Source: Nocardiopsis alkaliphila YIM 80379 (GTDB lineage: Bacteria > Actinomycetota > Actinomycetes > Streptosporangiales > Streptosporangiaceae). From it: 32,633 bases of DNA. Below are positions 18,319-25,701 of this stretch, piece by piece. The DNA lies in contig NZ_ANBD01000068.1 in assembly GCF_000341005.1 (NCBI RefSeq), positions 1 to 32,633 of the forward strand, read 5' to 3'. The translations under genes were made by a program, and so were the position numbers. The notes below the pieces were generated by a model that searched no databases, was not told where the DNA came from, and saw only the letters and a list, made by a program, of their open reading frames with translations. Each line of letters opens with the position of its first letter. Position 1 is the first letter of the stretch.

Positions 18319-19189
18319 CGCCACTCTCCCCGGACTCGCCCTCGACCTCCTGGGCACCCAGGTAGGCATCGATCACCTGCTGGTCGGAACGGATGTCCGA
18401 AGGTCGACCCTCCGCGATCACCTGACCTTGGGCCAGCACCACGATCCAGTCACTGATCCCCATGATCACGTCCATGTCGTGCTCGACGAACAGGACCGTC
18501 TTGCCTTCGTCCCGCAACGACGTGATGTGCTGCAACAACGACTGCACCAACGCCGGGTTCACACCCGCCATCGGCTCGTCCAACATGATCATGCTCGGAT
18601 CGGTCATCAGCGCACGCGCCATCTCCAGCAACTTGCGCTGACCACCCGACAACGAACCGGCCATGTCCTGACGCTTGTCGATGAGCTTGAACCGCTCCAA
18701 CAGCTCCATGGCGCGCTCGGTGTTGGCCCGCTCCTGGGAACGCCACAACGGCCGCAGGAACGCGCCCGCCATCCGCTCACCCAACTGGCCCTGAGCGCCC
18801 AGCAACATGTTGTCGAGCACCGTCATCCGGGTCAGCGCCTTGGTCAACTGGAAGGTCCGCACCATTCCGGCCCGCGCCACCTGGTGGCCACGTCGGCCGT
18901 TGATCCGTTGCCCCTCGAAGGTCCACCGGCCCCCATCGACCCGGTCGAAACCGGTCAGCAGGTTGAAGAACGTCGACTTACCGGCACCGTTGGGACCGAT
19001 CAGCGCCGTGATCGTCCCCCTCTGCACCTCCAGATGGTTCACGTCCACCGCGGTCAGGCCACCGAAGGAACGCTTCACGTCATCGGCCACCAGGATCGGA
19101 TCCGACTTCGACGAACCCGGCTCGGGCAACGCGTCCGCCATCCGGTCGACATCGACCGCCGCGGAGGTGTCCACCTCGTCACTTGACAT
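18311..19189 (-). CDS. livG: ABC transporter ATP-binding protein LivG
   Basis: Second ATPase of the importer, 292 aa. It shows Walker A GPNGAGKST, GMVRTFQLTKALTRMTVLDN (the LivG Q-loop region), signature LSGGQRK, Walker B MIMLDEPMAGVNP and the switch VEHDMDVIM. As in LivF there is a short acidic N-terminal extension (about 30 residues) before the core. ATG at 19189 overlaps the livM stop by 11 nt and the gene overlaps livF by 8 nt, indicating a tightly coupled operon. It would pair with LivF beneath LivH and LivM. Confidence 0.95.
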   Translation of the reverse strand: MSSDEVDTSAAVDVDRMADALPEPGSSKSDPILVADDVKRSFGGLTAVDVNHLEVQRGTITALIGPNGAGKSTFFNLLTGFDRVDGGRWTFEGQRINGRRGHQVARAGMVRTFQLTKALTRMTVLDNMLLGAQGQLGERMAGAFLRPLWRSQERANTERAMELLERFKLIDKRQDMAGSLSGGQRKLLEMARALMTDPSMIMLDEPMAGVNPALVQSLLQHITSLRDEGKTVLFVEHDMDVIMGISDWIVVLAQGQVIAEGRPSDIRSDQQVIDAYLGAQEVEGESGESGDE

Positions 19190-20168
19190 TGATCAGCATC
19201 TCCTTGCGGTCGCCGATGAGACCCTGAGGTCGGAAGACGATCAGCAACACCAGCATCAGGCCCGCGAAGGCCAACTGGATCGCACCATAGTCCGGTCCCG
19301 ACAGGAAGGGCAGTAGACCCTCACGGCCCAGACCCTTCAAGAACCCGTCCGTGAAGCTCATCAGGAACCAGAACGCCATCGAACCCAGGACCGGACCGAA
19401 CACACGGCCCGCGCCACCCAGCAGCAGGATCACCCATAGGAAGAACGTCACCTGCGGCTTGAATTGGTCCGGCTGGATCGCCCCTTGGTGCACCGCGAGC
19501 ATCGCACCCGCCAACGCGCCGATCAGACCACCCAGCACCAGCGCCTGCATCTTGTAGGCGAACACGTTCTTGCCGAGGCTGCGCACCGCATCCTCGTCCT
19601 CACGGATGCCCTTGATCACACGCCCCCAAGGGCTGTGGATCAACAACCACGTGATCAGCAGGAACAGCGCGACCAGACCCCACGTCACCGTCATCAACCA
19701 CATCTGGTTGCCGGTGAACGTGATCGCCCCGACCCCGTAACGCCCGCCCGCGTCGAACGGGTTCACCTCACGAAACCCCGACGACAGGTTCTGTAGACCG
19801 TACACACCCTTGGTCAACGGCTCGGCGAACCCCGCCCGGTACACCAGGCGCAGCACCTCCGCCGCCGCGATCGTCGTGATCGCCAGGTAGTCGGCGCGCA
19901 AGCGCAACGTCGGGATACCGAGCAGCAGCGCCAACACCACCGCACAACCCAGACCCACCAGGAAACCGACCGCCACCGGCAGATCGAACACCGCCACGCT
20001 GATGCCCACGCCATAGGCGCCCACCAGCATGAACCCGACCTGACCGAAGTTCAACAGGCCCGTGTAACCGAAGTGCAGGTTCAACCCCACGGCGGCCAGC
20101 GCGTAGATCGCCGCGATCGGACCGACCGCGGACCGGGCTGCCTCGGCGAGGATCATGAAAATATCCAT
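19179..20168 (-). CDS. livM: Branched-chain amino acid ABC permease LivM
   Basis: Integral membrane permease, 329 aa, forming the channel with LivH. Hydrophobic helices run throughout. Family marks are GLNLHFGYTGLLNFGQVGFM near the N-terminus, IPTLRLRADYLAITT, and the cytoplasmic ATPase-coupling loop SPWGRVIKGIREDEDAVRSL (EAA-like). ATG at 20168 follows GGAGAGG in the 11-nt gap after livH. It lacks the long N-terminal extensions seen in the other three transporter genes. Confidence 0.95.
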   Translation of the reverse strand: MDIFMILAEAARSAVGPIAAIYALAAVGLNLHFGYTGLLNFGQVGFMLVGAYGVGISVAVFDLPVAVGFLVGLGCAVVLALLLGIPTLRLRADYLAITTIAAAEVLRLVYRAGFAEPLTKGVYGLQNLSSGFREVNPFDAGGRYGVGAITFTGNQMWLMTVTWGLVALFLLITWLLIHSPWGRVIKGIREDEDAVRSLGKNVFAYKMQALVLGGLIGALAGAMLAVHQGAIQPDQFKPQVTFFLWVILLLGGAGRVFGPVLGSMAFWFLMSFTDGFLKGLGREGLLPFLSGPDYGAIQLAFAGLMLVLLIVFRPQGLIGDRKEMLINVK

Positions 20169-20179
20169 CGTTACCTCTC

Positions 20180-21751
20180 CTAGCCGACCCGCTCACGCGA
20201 ACCGAGCAGGCCCTGAGGCCTGAGCAGCAGCATGAGGATCATCAGGGCAAGAGCCCACGCGTTCATGAGCTGTGCGGGGAACCACAGGGTGGACAACATC
20301 GCCACCAGACCGACGGCCAGACCACCGACCATCGCACCGTAGGCCGTGCCCAAGCCACCGAGGATCACCGCGGCGAACATCAGCAGCAACAGACGGAAGC
20401 CCATCTCGTAGTCCACGACCTGGTTCAAACCGAAGAGCACACCACCCAGGGAGGCCAGACCACCACCGAGCAGCCACACGTACAACGTCACCCGGTCCAC
20501 GTCGATACCCGACGACTCCGCCAGGTCCCGGTTGTCCGAGACCGCGCGCATCGCCTTACCGATGCGGGTGAACTGCAACAGGCACGCCACCAACACCAGG
20601 ACCACCACGGCCACGGCGATGATCACCAGGTCACGCGGCGGCATCGACACCGGGCCGATGTGCACCAACTCCTGCACCTGGTAACCCGCGTAACGCGTCC
20701 GGTTCGCACCGAACAACACCAGGATCACGTGTCGCAGAACCAGCGCCACACCGATCGAGACGATGAACATCTGGATCAGGGCCACGTTGCGCTTACGCAA
20801 CGGACGCCACAGGTAACGCTCCATCGTTCCGCCCAGCACCGCGCCCATGACCACCGCGATAGCGGCCGCCGCCCACAGCGGCACCCGCCAACCGATGTCG
20901 TCCCCGAGCACACCCAGCGCCGTAGCCAAGGCGATACCACCCAAGACCGACGACCACTGCAGGACGATCAGCGTCGTCCGGCCGAGCCTGCCCTCCATGA
21001 AGGCGCCCAACAGGATCGCCACACCCAGACCGGCGAAGATCGCCAGTAGGGAGTTGCCCATCCCGGCCGCGCCGCTACTGAAGAGCAACGCCATCATCGC
21101 ACCGAAGGTGACCATGTCACCGTGCGAGAAGTTGATGATCTGCGTGGTCCCGAAGATCAGCGACAGACCGATCGCGGAGACCGCGATGACCAAGCCGAAC
21201 AGCACACCCGCGGCGCTCAGCTGAACGAAACGTTCGCCGAAGCCACCACTGACGCCCTCGACCTCCACCGCCTCGTCGTCGGAGGGGGCCTCCTCGGCGT
21301 CGGTCGGGGTGGCCTCACCACCCTCCTCGGCGGCCTCCGTCTCGGCCTCCTCCTCAGCGGCGGCCCCGGCCTCGGTCAGAACCACGATCAGCATTCGCCG
21401 ATCATTGCTCTCGACCTCGACCTCGGCCTCACCATCGACGAGGAGGGCCGTCTCTCGGACGGCGTACTCGCTGGGGACGGACTCCTGGTCCACCACTACG
21501 CGGTAGGTGCCCGGTTCGGGCAACTCCACTTCCCAAATTCCATCAGAGTCGGTCGTCACCGCTTCGATCTCGTCATCACCCTGGAAGACCGTGATCCCGA
21601 TGCCCTCGACACCTTGATCCCGATCATCCGGCTGACCGATCTGACCGTGCAGCGACTCACCGCCCTGTTCGTCCGCCGTAGCCGCCGCCCCCGGGATCAC
21701 CAGGAATGCGGTGATCAGGGCGAGCAACACGGTCACGAGGCGTGTGCGCAC
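20180..21751 (-). CDS. livH: LivH permease fused to a secreted Ig-like N-terminal domain
   Basis: The C-terminal 345 residues are a normal LivH permease: GLSLIFGTTQIINFSHGDMVT, the coupling loop GKAMRAVSDNRDLAESSGID and FGLNQVVDYEMGFRLLLLMF. The total is 523 aa instead of about 290-310. The extra N-terminus has a cleavable-looking signal peptide (1-26, ending ATA). It continues with a beta-sandwich of the carboxypeptidase regulatory/CnaB kind (about 34-125), containing GIWEVELPEPGTYRVVV, and then a Glu/Ala-rich linker (126-170) before the first permease helix near 179. The added domain would lie outside the membrane, where it could meet the receptor lipoproteins. GTG at 21751 has AAGGAG 7 nt upstream. 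First gene of the operon. Confidence 0.92.
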   Translation of the reverse strand: MRTRLVTVLLALITAFLVIPGAAATADEQGGESLHGQIGQPDDRDQGVEGIGITVFQGDDEIEAVTTDSDGIWEVELPEPGTYRVVVDQESVPSEYAVRETALLVDGEAEVEVESNDRRMLIVVLTEAGAAAEEEAETEAAEEGGEATPTDAEEAPSDDEAVEVEGVSGGFGERFVQLSAAGVLFGLVIAVSAIGLSLIFGTTQIINFSHGDMVTFGAMMALLFSSGAAGMGNSLLAIFAGLGVAILLGAFMEGRLGRTTLIVLQWSSVLGGIALATALGVLGDDIGWRVPLWAAAAIAVVMGAVLGGTMERYLWRPLRKRNVALIQMFIVSIGVALVLRHVILVLFGANRTRYAGYQVQELVHIGPVSMPPRDLVIIAVAVVVLVLVACLLQFTRIGKAMRAVSDNRDLAESSGIDVDRVTLYVWLLGGGLASLGGVLFGLNQVVDYEMGFRLLLLMFAAVILGGLGTAYGAMVGGLAVGLVAMLSTLWFPAQLMNAWALALMILMLLLRPQGLLGSRERVG

Positions 21752-22045
21752 GCGCGCTCCTTGCGCATATGAGGTCCGTGACACCCGAACTGTGAACATT
21801 CAGGGGTCACTGTCCATTAGCTGTTCGGTGCGGCGAGTTTAGCCCGATTTAGGCTGGTCATTCAGCATAGCTAAAGCCACGTGACCCAACCGTCACCCCA
21901 TTGTGCGCTAACGAGACCAAACCGGTATCAGATCCGAGTTGACCCTGAACAGGTGTCTAGGTTTTCCCGGCCACAATGATCTGATTTGTGAGTTCATCCC
22001 ACTTTTGGTTACCGGATGACCACACCCGAGGCGACCCGGACACGC
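21752..22045 (-). promoter_or_regulatory. AT-richer upstream region of the liv operon
   Basis: There is no gene here. This is one of the lowest-GC stretches in the window and must contain the livH promoter. A TATGCT hexamer near 21865-21870 on the minus strand could be a -10, but I see no correctly spaced -35. Several short TTTAG/CTAAA words (21838-21880) could be regulator half-sites. None is assigned. Confidence 0.35.
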
Positions 22046-22078
22046 GAAGAGGGGCCGACGATGGATCGGCCCCTCTTC
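22046..22078 (-). terminator. Terminator of pdtaR
   Basis: A perfect 13-bp stem, GAAGAGGGGCCGA (22046-22058) with TCGGCCCCTCTTC (22066-22078), closes a 7-nt loop 22 nt after the pdtaR stop. Confidence 0.82.
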
Positions 22079-22099
22079 AGCTTCGCTAACGGTCGGTGA

Positions 22100-22690
22100 T
22101 CAGCCCGACTGTCCGCCCAGTGTCTCGACGACGGTCTCGGCGACCTTGCGCATGGTCAGCCGACGATCCATGGAGTTCTTCTGGATCCATCGGAACGCCT
22201 CGGGTTCACTCATCCCGTGCCGGCTCTGCAACAGCCCTTTGGCCTGCTCCACCAGTTTGCGCGTCTCCAAGCGGTCCTGGAGTCCGCTGACCTCCGCCTC
22301 CAGCGCCGACAGTTCGGCGTAGCGGGAGGTCGCCATCTCGATCGCCGGCACCAGGTCCGCCTTACTGAAGGGCTTGACCAGATAGGCCATGGCACCGGCC
22401 TCTCGGGCCCGCTCCACCAGCTCACGCTGAGAAAAAGCGGTCAGGATCACGACCGGGGCGATGCGCTCCGCCGCGATCCGCTCGGCGGCCGTCAGGCCAT
22501 CGAGCACCGGCATCTTGATGTCGGTGATCACCAGGTCGGGCCGGAGTTCCCGGGCAAGCCTGATGGCGGCCTCGCCATCACCGGCCTCCCCCACGACGGC
22601 GTAACCGTCCTCTTCGAGCATCTCCTTGAGATCCAGGCGGATCAGGGCCTCGTCTTCCGCGATCACCACACGGCTCTGCGTCCTCGTCAC
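22100..22690 (-). CDS. pdtaR: ANTAR-domain response regulator (PdtaR type)
   Basis: Two-component response regulator that acts on RNA rather than DNA, 196 aa. The receiver domain (about 7-120) has the acidic pocket EDE at 12-14, the phospho-acceptor Asp about 57 in LVITDIKMP, Thr in LTAFSQR and Lys in YLVKPF. The C-terminal ANTAR domain (about 136-190: KLVEQAKGLLQSRHGMSEPE, then a second helix pair) binds tandem-hairpin RNA to prevent termination. The closeness to Mycobacterium tuberculosis Rv1626/PdtaR is striking from memory. The start GTG at 22690 has no ribosome binding site; TAACCT ends 7 nt upstream, so the mRNA may be leaderless. No cognate histidine kinase lies in the window. Confidence 0.93.
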   Translation of the reverse strand: MTRTQSRVVIAEDEALIRLDLKEMLEEDGYAVVGEAGDGEAAIRLARELRPDLVITDIKMPVLDGLTAAERIAAERIAPVVILTAFSQRELVERAREAGAMAYLVKPFSKADLVPAIEMATSRYAELSALEAEVSGLQDRLETRKLVEQAKGLLQSRHGMSEPEAFRWIQKNSMDRRLTMRKVAETVVETLGGQSG

Positions 22691-22697
22691 GTACACG

Positions 22698-22703
22698 AGG
22701 TTA
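22698..22703 (-). promoter_or_regulatory. Candidate -10 element for leaderless pdtaR
   Basis: TAACCT on the minus strand stands 7 nt before GTG 22690, the same geometry as at polA. A second possible -10, CATACT, lies about 12 nt further upstream. No -35 is evident. Confidence 0.35.
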
Positions 22704-22818
22704 CAGAAATCAGCTAGTATGCTGTGCGTTGGCCCCGGCAATGCCGGTCAATCGTGACCCCACCGTTGATCGAGCAGCTCCACCCATGGAGGGACAGTCG
22801 GGCAAAACGGACAAATCA

Positions 22819-22901
22819 GCCGGAATGATGGAATGGCAGACATAGGGGACTCAAAATCCCCCGTCCTCACGGACGTGTGGGTTCGAATCCCACTTCCGGC
22901 A
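22819..22901 (+). tRNA. tRNA-Leu (anticodon CAA)
   Basis: A cloverleaf can be folded by hand. The acceptor stem is GCCGGAA (22819-22825) with TTCCGGC (22894-22900), followed by discriminator A. The anticodon stem GGGGA/TCCCC (22845-22849 and 22857-22861) frames the loop CTCAAAA with anticodon CAA at 22852-22854, decoding UUG. The long variable arm (CGTCC/GGACG) is that of a class II tRNA, and the T arm is GTGGG-TTCGAAT-CCCAC. The 3' CCA is not encoded (the genomic bases are CCG). Confidence 0.97.
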
Positions 22902-22903
22902 CC

Positions 22904-22945
22904 GAACAACGAGAAGGGCCGCCGCGGCGGCCCTTCTCGTTGTTC
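22904..22945. repeat. Perfect 42-bp palindrome next to tRNA-Leu
   Basis: Bases 22904-22923 are the exact reverse complement of 22926-22945, around a central GC, so all 42 bases are palindromic. As RNA it gives a stem of about 19 bp with a 4-nt loop. It starts 2 nt after the tRNA discriminator base and would be a strong terminator. However, neither side has a T-run, and the perfect symmetry also fits a protein-binding or cleavage site. Confidence 0.9.
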
Positions 22946-22995
22946 AAAGCTCGCACGACCGAGGGATGTCCGAGGCGTGAGCGAACATACACCCT

Positions 22996-23793
22996 ATGTA
23001 TTCACGCGAGATCGTTGACGAAGCCCTGAAACCGCGTGCCCTCGGTTGGACCCGACAACGCATCGCCTCGACGTGCGGAGTATCCCAAAGAGCAGTCAGC
23101 CGTTGGCTCAACGAGACCCGACGTAACTCCAGGGCCGAGGCCGATCGGACCACCTACTGCCCCCGACGTTCGGATGGGGCCCTCCGTGAAGAGGCGTACG
23201 CCTATGTCCTGGGTACCTACTTGAGCGACGGCCACATCGTCGAGATCCGGCACAAGCCGGGCCTGCACACACTGTCCGTCTTCTACGACAAGAAATACCC
23301 GCAGCTGATCGCCTACTGCCAGGTCGCGATGGAGTCCGTCCTTCCGGTCAAGGCATGCAGGGTCAAGCGACCCGGTTGTATCGAGATCAAGAGCTACTCC
23401 AAGCACTGGACCTGTGTGTTCCCCCAACACGGCTCCGGGAAGAAGCATGAGCGGCCCATCCTCCTGCAACCTTGGCGGCAACGCATCGTGAAGGAGCATT
23501 CCGAAGCGCTGATACGAGGGCTCATGCACTCCGACGGCTGCCGAACCATCAACCGAACAGCCAAGAGGCGGCCCGATGGCGCGGTGGAGTACCACGAGTA
23601 CCCGCGCTACCACTTCACCAACGTCTCGACCGACATCATCGGCGTCTTCACGCATGCCTTGGACCGGTTGGGAATCGCCTGGAGGGTCCACGTCGACAAG
23701 AGGGAGCCCCGCGGCAGGGACGCCCACATCGTGTCCATCTCCCGCAAGGACGCGGTCGCGGTGATGGAACGCGTCGTGGGGCCCAAGTACTGA
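22996..23793 (+). CDS. Free-standing HTH plus LAGLIDADG-type endonuclease-like protein
   Basis: Protein of 265 aa. Residues 1-45 form a helix-turn-helix of the Hin/homeodomain-like kind (GWTRQRIASTCGVSQRAVSR). The remainder resembles a double-motif LAGLIDADG homing endonuclease: motif 1 YVLGTYLSDG (70-79) and motif 2 LIRGLMHSDG (172-181), about 102 residues apart. Each ends in the Asp (78, 180) that would bind the catalytic metal. YHFTNVSTDIIGVFTHALDRLGIAWRV is cut here into a typical last-helix region after motif 2. No intron or intein surrounds it; it lies 50 nt past the palindrome behind tRNA-Leu. ATG at 22996 has no ribosome binding site. It could cut or bind DNA at the tRNA locus, or be a regulator built from this fold. 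Confidence 0.75.
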   Translation: MYSREIVDEALKPRALGWTRQRIASTCGVSQRAVSRWLNETRRNSRAEADRTTYCPRRSDGALREEAYAYVLGTYLSDGHIVEIRHKPGLHTLSVFYDKKYPQLIAYCQVAMESVLPVKACRVKRPGCIEIKSYSKHWTCVFPQHGSGKKHERPILLQPWRQRIVKEHSEALIRGLMHSDGCRTINRTAKRRPDGAVEYHEYPRYHFTNVSTDIIGVFTHALDRLGIAWRVHVDKREPRGRDAHIVSISRKDAVAVMERVVGPKY

Positions 23794-23811
23794 GTCCGCC
23801 TACCTTGTGGC

Positions 23812-24714
23812 TCACAGGGTCCGCAGGTGGTCGCGCAGGGTACGGGCGACGCGCCCCAAGAGGGCTTCGGTCTCGGGCTGGTGACGGGCCGGAACGCGCG
23901 AGGCACTGAGAGCGGCGATGGCGTAGGCCTCGCCGCTCTTGTGTTCGACGACACCGATCTCGTGGCGGTGGTTGAGGACCGTGCCGGTCTTGGAGGCCCA
24001 GGTACTGGCGTCGGTGGTGAAGTCGGGGGCCAGGCGGTGACGGATGAGGTTGTCGGCCATGAGCTCGCGGACGCCTTGGGCGACCTCGGGGTGGATGTGG
24101 GTGGGTTTCCAAAGGGCCTGGAGGAGGTCGACGTGGGCCCGCGCGGAGCCGGAGTTGGCGAGGGTGACGTCGAGTTGGGGGATGTCGTGGCCTCGACCGT
24201 CGGTGCCCGCCTGGATGGCGAGGGTGTGGGCCAGGTGGGTTTCGTCGGGGTCGAGGCGTTCGGCGGGGGTGCGGTTGAGGTCGTGGATGCGGTGCCTGAC
24301 GGTGATGCCGTGGATGTGGTGGTCCTTGAGGACGCGGGCGACGTGGGCGGGTGGGGTGAGGTCGAAGAGGGTGTCGGCCGCGGTGTTGTCGCTGAGGCAG
24401 GTGCTGAGGTGGAGGAGGTCTTCGATGGCGATGGTGATGGGGTGCCGGAATTTACTGATGCCGAAGGGGCCGGTGCCGGGTGGGCCGGTGTCGGTCTTGG
24501 TGGGGGTGACGCGCATGGGGGTGGCGCCGTCGAGTTCGCCTTGGTGAATGCGGTGGAGGGTGGCCAGGGCGAGGGGGACTTTGACCAGGGACGCGGTGGC
24601 GTATTCGGTGTCGGGGTCGATGCCGATCTCGTGGCCGGTGTGGAGGTCGCGAACGAGGAAGGAGGCGTGCAGGCCCGCCTCGTGGAGTTGGTCGCGAAGG
24701 TGGTGGGTGATCAT
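23812..24714 (-). CDS. Serine beta-lactamase-like protein without signal peptide
   Basis: Class A beta-lactamase-like fold (COG2367), 300 aa. The motifs are S42-L-V-K45 (ATASLVKVPLA), S108-D-N110 (CLSDNTAAD) and K242-T-G244 (SKTGTV). I cannot find the omega-loop E-x-x-L-N that holds the deacylating Glu166; the corresponding region reads HDLNRTPAERLDPDETH. There is no signal peptide and the first residues MITHHLRDQL are polar, so it would stay in the cytoplasm unless exported another way. It may be an esterase, amidase or penicillin-binding sensor rather than a resistance enzyme. ATG at 24714 overlaps the LysR stop (ATGA), so the two are translationally coupled. Coding-strand bases are C-rich, unlike the G-rich divergent gene. 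Confidence 0.8.
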   Translation of the reverse strand: MITHHLRDQLHEAGLHASFLVRDLHTGHEIGIDPDTEYATASLVKVPLALATLHRIHQGELDGATPMRVTPTKTDTGPPGTGPFGISKFRHPITIAIEDLLHLSTCLSDNTAADTLFDLTPPAHVARVLKDHHIHGITVRHRIHDLNRTPAERLDPDETHLAHTLAIQAGTDGRGHDIPQLDVTLANSGSARAHVDLLQALWKPTHIHPEVAQGVRELMADNLIRHRLAPDFTTDASTWASKTGTVLNHRHEIGVVEHKSGEAYAIAALSASRVPARHQPETEALLGRVARTLRDHLRTL

Positions 24715-25574
24715 GTGCGGGCTCCGAGGCAGCGGGCGATGTGGGTGTGCAGGTGAGTGTGGAGGGTGTGGGCGTGTTCTCCGATGGCGGTGTGGTCGCG
24801 GGTGGGTTGGATTTCACCGATGGGACGCCAATGGAGGTCGAGTGATTCGGCTTGGTCGGGGGTGCAGAGGAGGAGGTCGTCGTTGGTGAGGACTTCGGCG
24901 GTGGCGGTGGTGAGGCTACCGGCGAGGGTGATCTGGGTGGGGTGGAGTCCGAGCGCGTGGCCGGTGCGGGTGAGTGGGTCACGGATGTGGGGGGTGTCGT
25001 CTTCGGGTTGGATCCACACGCGTCGACGTGGGGTGGTGTCGGTGCGGCCGTTACGGAGTGTTTCGAGGTAGGTGATGGGGGCGCGGGGCGGTTCGTGGGT
25101 GGCCAGGCCCAGGGGTGCGGTCCAGTGGGCCTGGTCGGGTGGTGCGCAGACGAGGGCGGCGCGGACCTGGTGTGTATGGAGGAGGTGGGTGCGTTGGGCG
25201 GGTGGTGCGGGGTGGGGGTCGAGGTTGAGGTCGTGGTGGCGGGCGTGGGCGGTGAGGTGGGCGAGGTCGTGGGTGGTGCAGGTGGTGGGGACGGCGATGC
25301 GTAGCGGGGCCAGGCGTGCGGTGGCGGCGTCGTGTTCGAGGGTGTGGGCGAGTTCGATGAGGCGGCGGGCGGCGGGGAGGACGGCGTGTCCGAATTGGGT
25401 GAGGGTGGGGTGGCGTCCGGTGCGGTCGAAGAGGGGCGCGCCGAGGTGTTTTTCGAGGGCGGCGATGCGCCGGCTGGCGACGGGTTGGGGAATGTGGGCG
25501 GCTGCGGCGCCGTGGGTGAAGCTGCCGCGGTCGCTGACGTGAACGAAGGCGGTGCAGGCTCCTACGAGGTCCAT
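24711..25574 (-). CDS. LysR-family transcriptional regulator, His-rich
   Basis: DNA-binding regulator of 287 aa. The N-terminal winged HTH is clear (AFVHVSDRGSFTHGAAAAHI, then VASRRIAALEKHLGAPLFDR), followed by a LysR effector-binding domain. It is upstream of and overlaps the beta-lactamase-like gene by 4 nt, and is divergent from a second, class A beta-lactamase gene. This resembles an AmpR-type arrangement but with lactamase genes on both sides. Composition is odd: by hand count about 30 His and a single Lys, with an HxH cluster at the C-terminus (HAHTLHTHLHTHIARC). No ribosome binding site precedes ATG 25574; TAGCCT lies 6 nt upstream and suggests a leaderless start. Confidence 0.88.
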   Translation of the reverse strand: MDLVGACTAFVHVSDRGSFTHGAAAAHIPQPVASRRIAALEKHLGAPLFDRTGRHPTLTQFGHAVLPAARRLIELAHTLEHDAATARLAPLRIAVPTTCTTHDLAHLTAHARHHDLNLDPHPAPPAQRTHLLHTHQVRAALVCAPPDQAHWTAPLGLATHEPPRAPITYLETLRNGRTDTTPRRRVWIQPEDDTPHIRDPLTRTGHALGLHPTQITLAGSLTTATAEVLTNDDLLLCTPDQAESLDLHWRPIGEIQPTRDHTAIGEHAHTLHTHLHTHIARCLGART

Positions 25575-25701
25575 GGGGTGAGGCTATGTCGAAAAGGCAT
25601 GGGAGTGGCCGTTTTCGTCTTGGACGGCATGGGTGGTGGGGGGTGAGACTGCGGGTGCGGGCCGGTCGTGGTTCGTTCTCTCGAAGTCATGGAGGTTTTC
25701 G
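25575..25701. promoter_or_regulatory. Divergent promoter region of lysR and the class A beta-lactamase
   Basis: A gap of 127 bp. It contains the candidate LysR -10 (TAGCCT, minus strand, next to the ATG) and an imperfect dyad, ATG-N9-CAT (25586-25600), that contains a T-N11-A pattern as in LysR boxes. Such patterns are frequent by chance, so the operator is tentative. Confidence 0.35.

Noticed and set aside
22900-25600. Replication origin at the composition switch
   Set aside because: No dnaA, dnaN or recognisable DnaA-box cluster is present; the strand switch alone is not enough.
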